Positions 5,772 through 6,656 of a DNA stretch of 6,656 nt are shown one piece after another. This DNA comes from Campylobacteraceae bacterium. GTDB lineage: Bacteria; Campylobacterota; Campylobacteria; Campylobacterales; Campylobacteraceae. Within the stretch, counting starts at the first letter, position 1. Each line of letters begins with the position of its first letter. The stretch spans positions 1 to 6,656 of the forward strand of contig JAITNC010000245.1 of the NCBI GenBank assembly GCA_031290675.1, written 5' to 3'. A program made the translations under genes and the position numbers. The notes beneath the pieces were generated by a model, which saw nothing but the letters and a program-made list of their open reading frames with translations, was not told the origin of the DNA and ran no database searches.

Positions 5772-6447
5772 TGCATATCCTGTCAAATAAAACTGCGGCG
5801 GCCGCGCTTACATTTAAAGAATCAAACTCCCGAGCCGTTTTTATAGAGACTCTCTTGTCGCACTTCTCAAGTATACGCTGAGGTATGCCCTCTCCCTCGC
5901 TGCCTAAAATCAAAACTTTTTTCTTGTCAAATCTAACATCAAGCACGCTCTCGCCTTTCATATCGGCGGCGTATACGCTGAAGTTTGAGAGTTTCAACTC
6001 ATTTAAAGCGTCATACGCATTTGGCGCGATCACTATCGGTATCTCAAACGCTGCCGCGCTTGAGGAGCGTAAAATATGCTCCATCTTGAGCTGTTTTACG
6101 TTTGCTACTATCACGCCGTCCACACCAAAAGCGTATGCGCTTCTGATGATAGCGCCGATATTTCCCATGTCGGTAACGCCAAAAAGCATCACCAGGAAAT
6201 TTTCCTCTTTCAAAGAGAGCAGAGACGTCGGCTCTATGGGCAGTATCTCGGCGAAAAAGCCTTGATGATTGCCGCCGTGCGCAAGCGCTTGAGCCTTTTT
6301 CTCGTCTACCCTTATGATGGGAACGTTTAGCCTCGCTATCTGCGAAAAGAGTTTTTTATCACACTCTTTGGCGAGATAAACGCTTTGTATGCGTTTTGGA
6401 TATCGTGACAATAGATACAAAAATAGTTGCTTGCCGTAAATTAACAT
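5752..6447 (-). CDS. rlmB: 23S rRNA 2'-O-methyltransferase, TrmH/RlmB family
   Basis: This 231-residue SpoU/TrmH (SPOUT-fold) enzyme uses S-adenosylmethionine to methylate a ribose 2'-OH. RlmB acts on G2251 of 23S rRNA in E. coli numbering. Residues 1-75 form the RNA-binding L30e-like domain, starting with the typical YGKQ motif. The catalytic domain carries the three family motifs: NIGAIIRSAYAFG (96-108) with Asn96 and Arg102, LILGSEGEGI (179-188) with Glu184, and SLNVSAAAA (210-218) with Asn212 in the cofactor knot. The length is slightly below the E. coli protein (about 243) but all motifs are intact. The gene follows rsmI by 41 bp. No Shine-Dalgarno lies at normal distance from the ATG, which is unusual among its neighbours. 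Other TrmH-family enzymes look alike, so the exact target nucleotide is inferred. Confidence 0.88.
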   Translation of the reverse strand: MLIYGKQLFLYLLSRYPKRIQSVYLAKECDKKLFSQIARLNVPIIRVDEKKAQALAHGGNHQGFFAEILPIEPTSLLSLKEENFLVMLFGVTDMGNIGAIIRSAYAFGVDGVIVANVKQLKMEHILRSSSAAAFEIPIVIAPNAYDALNELKLSNFSVYAADMKGESVLDVRFDKKKVLILGSEGEGIPQRILEKCDKRVSIKTAREFDSLNVSAAAAVLFDRICNGKGQD

Positions 6448-6453
6448 TCGTGG

Positions 6454-6459
6454 ATTTTA
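6454..6459 (-). promoter_or_regulatory. Candidate -10 box directly before rlmB
   Basis: TAAAAT on the minus strand ends seven bases before the rlmB ATG, inside the 41-bp gap after rsmI. If used, transcription would start at or next to the A of the ATG and give a leaderless message. That would fit the absence of a normally spaced ribosome binding site, the nearest AGG being 12 bases away. There is no clear -35 box, so this is tentative. Confidence 0.25.
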
Positions 6460-6488
6460 CCTAACTTTCGCTTAAATGAAGGGCTTCG

Positions 6489-6656
6489 CTACGTTTTTTG
6501 TCTGTTTAATCTATCGTACCAATCTTTGACGCTCTCGCCCGTTAATTTTGATAAAAGTTTGGCTTTTGATTTATTTGATATTTCAAGCGGAAATATATCA
6601 TCTACGTTTAAACGCTCACCGTTCATTTCGTTATCGTTGCCTTTTATCACTATCGC
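6489..6656 (-). CDS. rsmI: 16S rRNA 2'-O-ribose methyltransferase RsmI, C-terminal end (cut by window edge)
   Basis: From the right edge an open minus-strand frame runs 55 codons to a TAG at 6489-6491. It begins AIVIKGNDNE and ends with LLSKLTGESVKDWYDRL followed by a few basic residues. The VIKG strand followed by an acidic loop and a helix rich in Lys and Leu matches the tail of RsmI (formerly YraL), which methylates the 2'-OH of C1402 in 16S rRNA. The catalytic tetrapyrrole-methylase-like domain lies outside the window. Position directly before rlmB supports the call: rsmI and rlmB are neighbours in C. jejuni (Cj0154c, Cj0153c), as I remember it. The gene end is certain; the family rests on a short tail plus synteny. 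Confidence 0.75.
   Translation of the reverse strand, partial: AIVIKGNDNEMNGERLNVDDIFPLEISNKSKAKLLSKLTGESVKDWYDRLNRQKT

Noticed and set aside
5772..5786. Upstream TTG start adding five residues to the RodZ-like protein
   Set aside because: The ATG at 5771 has AGGA at a normal six-base distance and is a stronger start codon. The TTG has no such site.

Overview
The window looks like chromosome from a Campylobacterota (Epsilonproteobacteria) member, possibly a Sulfurimonas-, Sulfuricurvum- or Sulfurospirillum-like organism. The basis is the gene order on the minus strand: rsmI, rlmB, an unnamed membrane protein, an unnamed secreted protein, an AlaC-type aminotransferase, then hom. As I remember it, this matches the Campylobacter jejuni run Cj0154c to Cj0149c. 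The assignment rests on recalled synteny and protein resemblance; no search was run.

All genes I can support lie on the minus strand, so transcription runs from the right edge to the left. From right to left: the C-terminal end of rsmI (6489-6656, cut by the edge); rlmB (5752-6447); a single-pass membrane protein with RodZ-like layout (4944-5771); a secreted protein of unknown function (4135-4947); alaC (2895-4112); hom (1636-2898); a lipoprotein with a low-complexity Asn/Asp/Ser/Thr linker (645-1571); and the first 21 codons of rpmH, ribosomal protein L34 (1-64, cut by the left edge). Junctions from rlmB through hom are tight: a 20-bp overlap, a 4-bp GTGA overlap, a 22-bp gap and a 4-bp ATGA overlap. 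This strongly suggests one transcript with translational coupling.

The genes fall into three groups. RsmI and RlmB 2'-O-methylate 16S and 23S rRNA. The two middle genes are an uncharacterised envelope pair, one protein anchored in the inner membrane with a periplasmic C-terminus and the other exported. AlaC and Hom serve amino-acid metabolism (alanine/glutamate exchange; threonine and methionine synthesis).

The left part differs in character. Between hom and rpmH sit an AT-rich lipoprotein gene and about 580 bp without a convincing gene. That gap holds a roughly 350-bp segment (162-512) bounded by imperfect inverted repeats and containing a perfect 11-bp hairpin. It resembles dispersed, non-autonomous intergenic repeats. 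The lipoprotein and this repeat look like a variable insert between two conserved loci.

I found no CRISPR array, rRNA, tRNA, transposase or defence genes. The best candidates for something undescribed are the RodZ-like/secreted protein pair and the inverted-repeat element next to rpmH.
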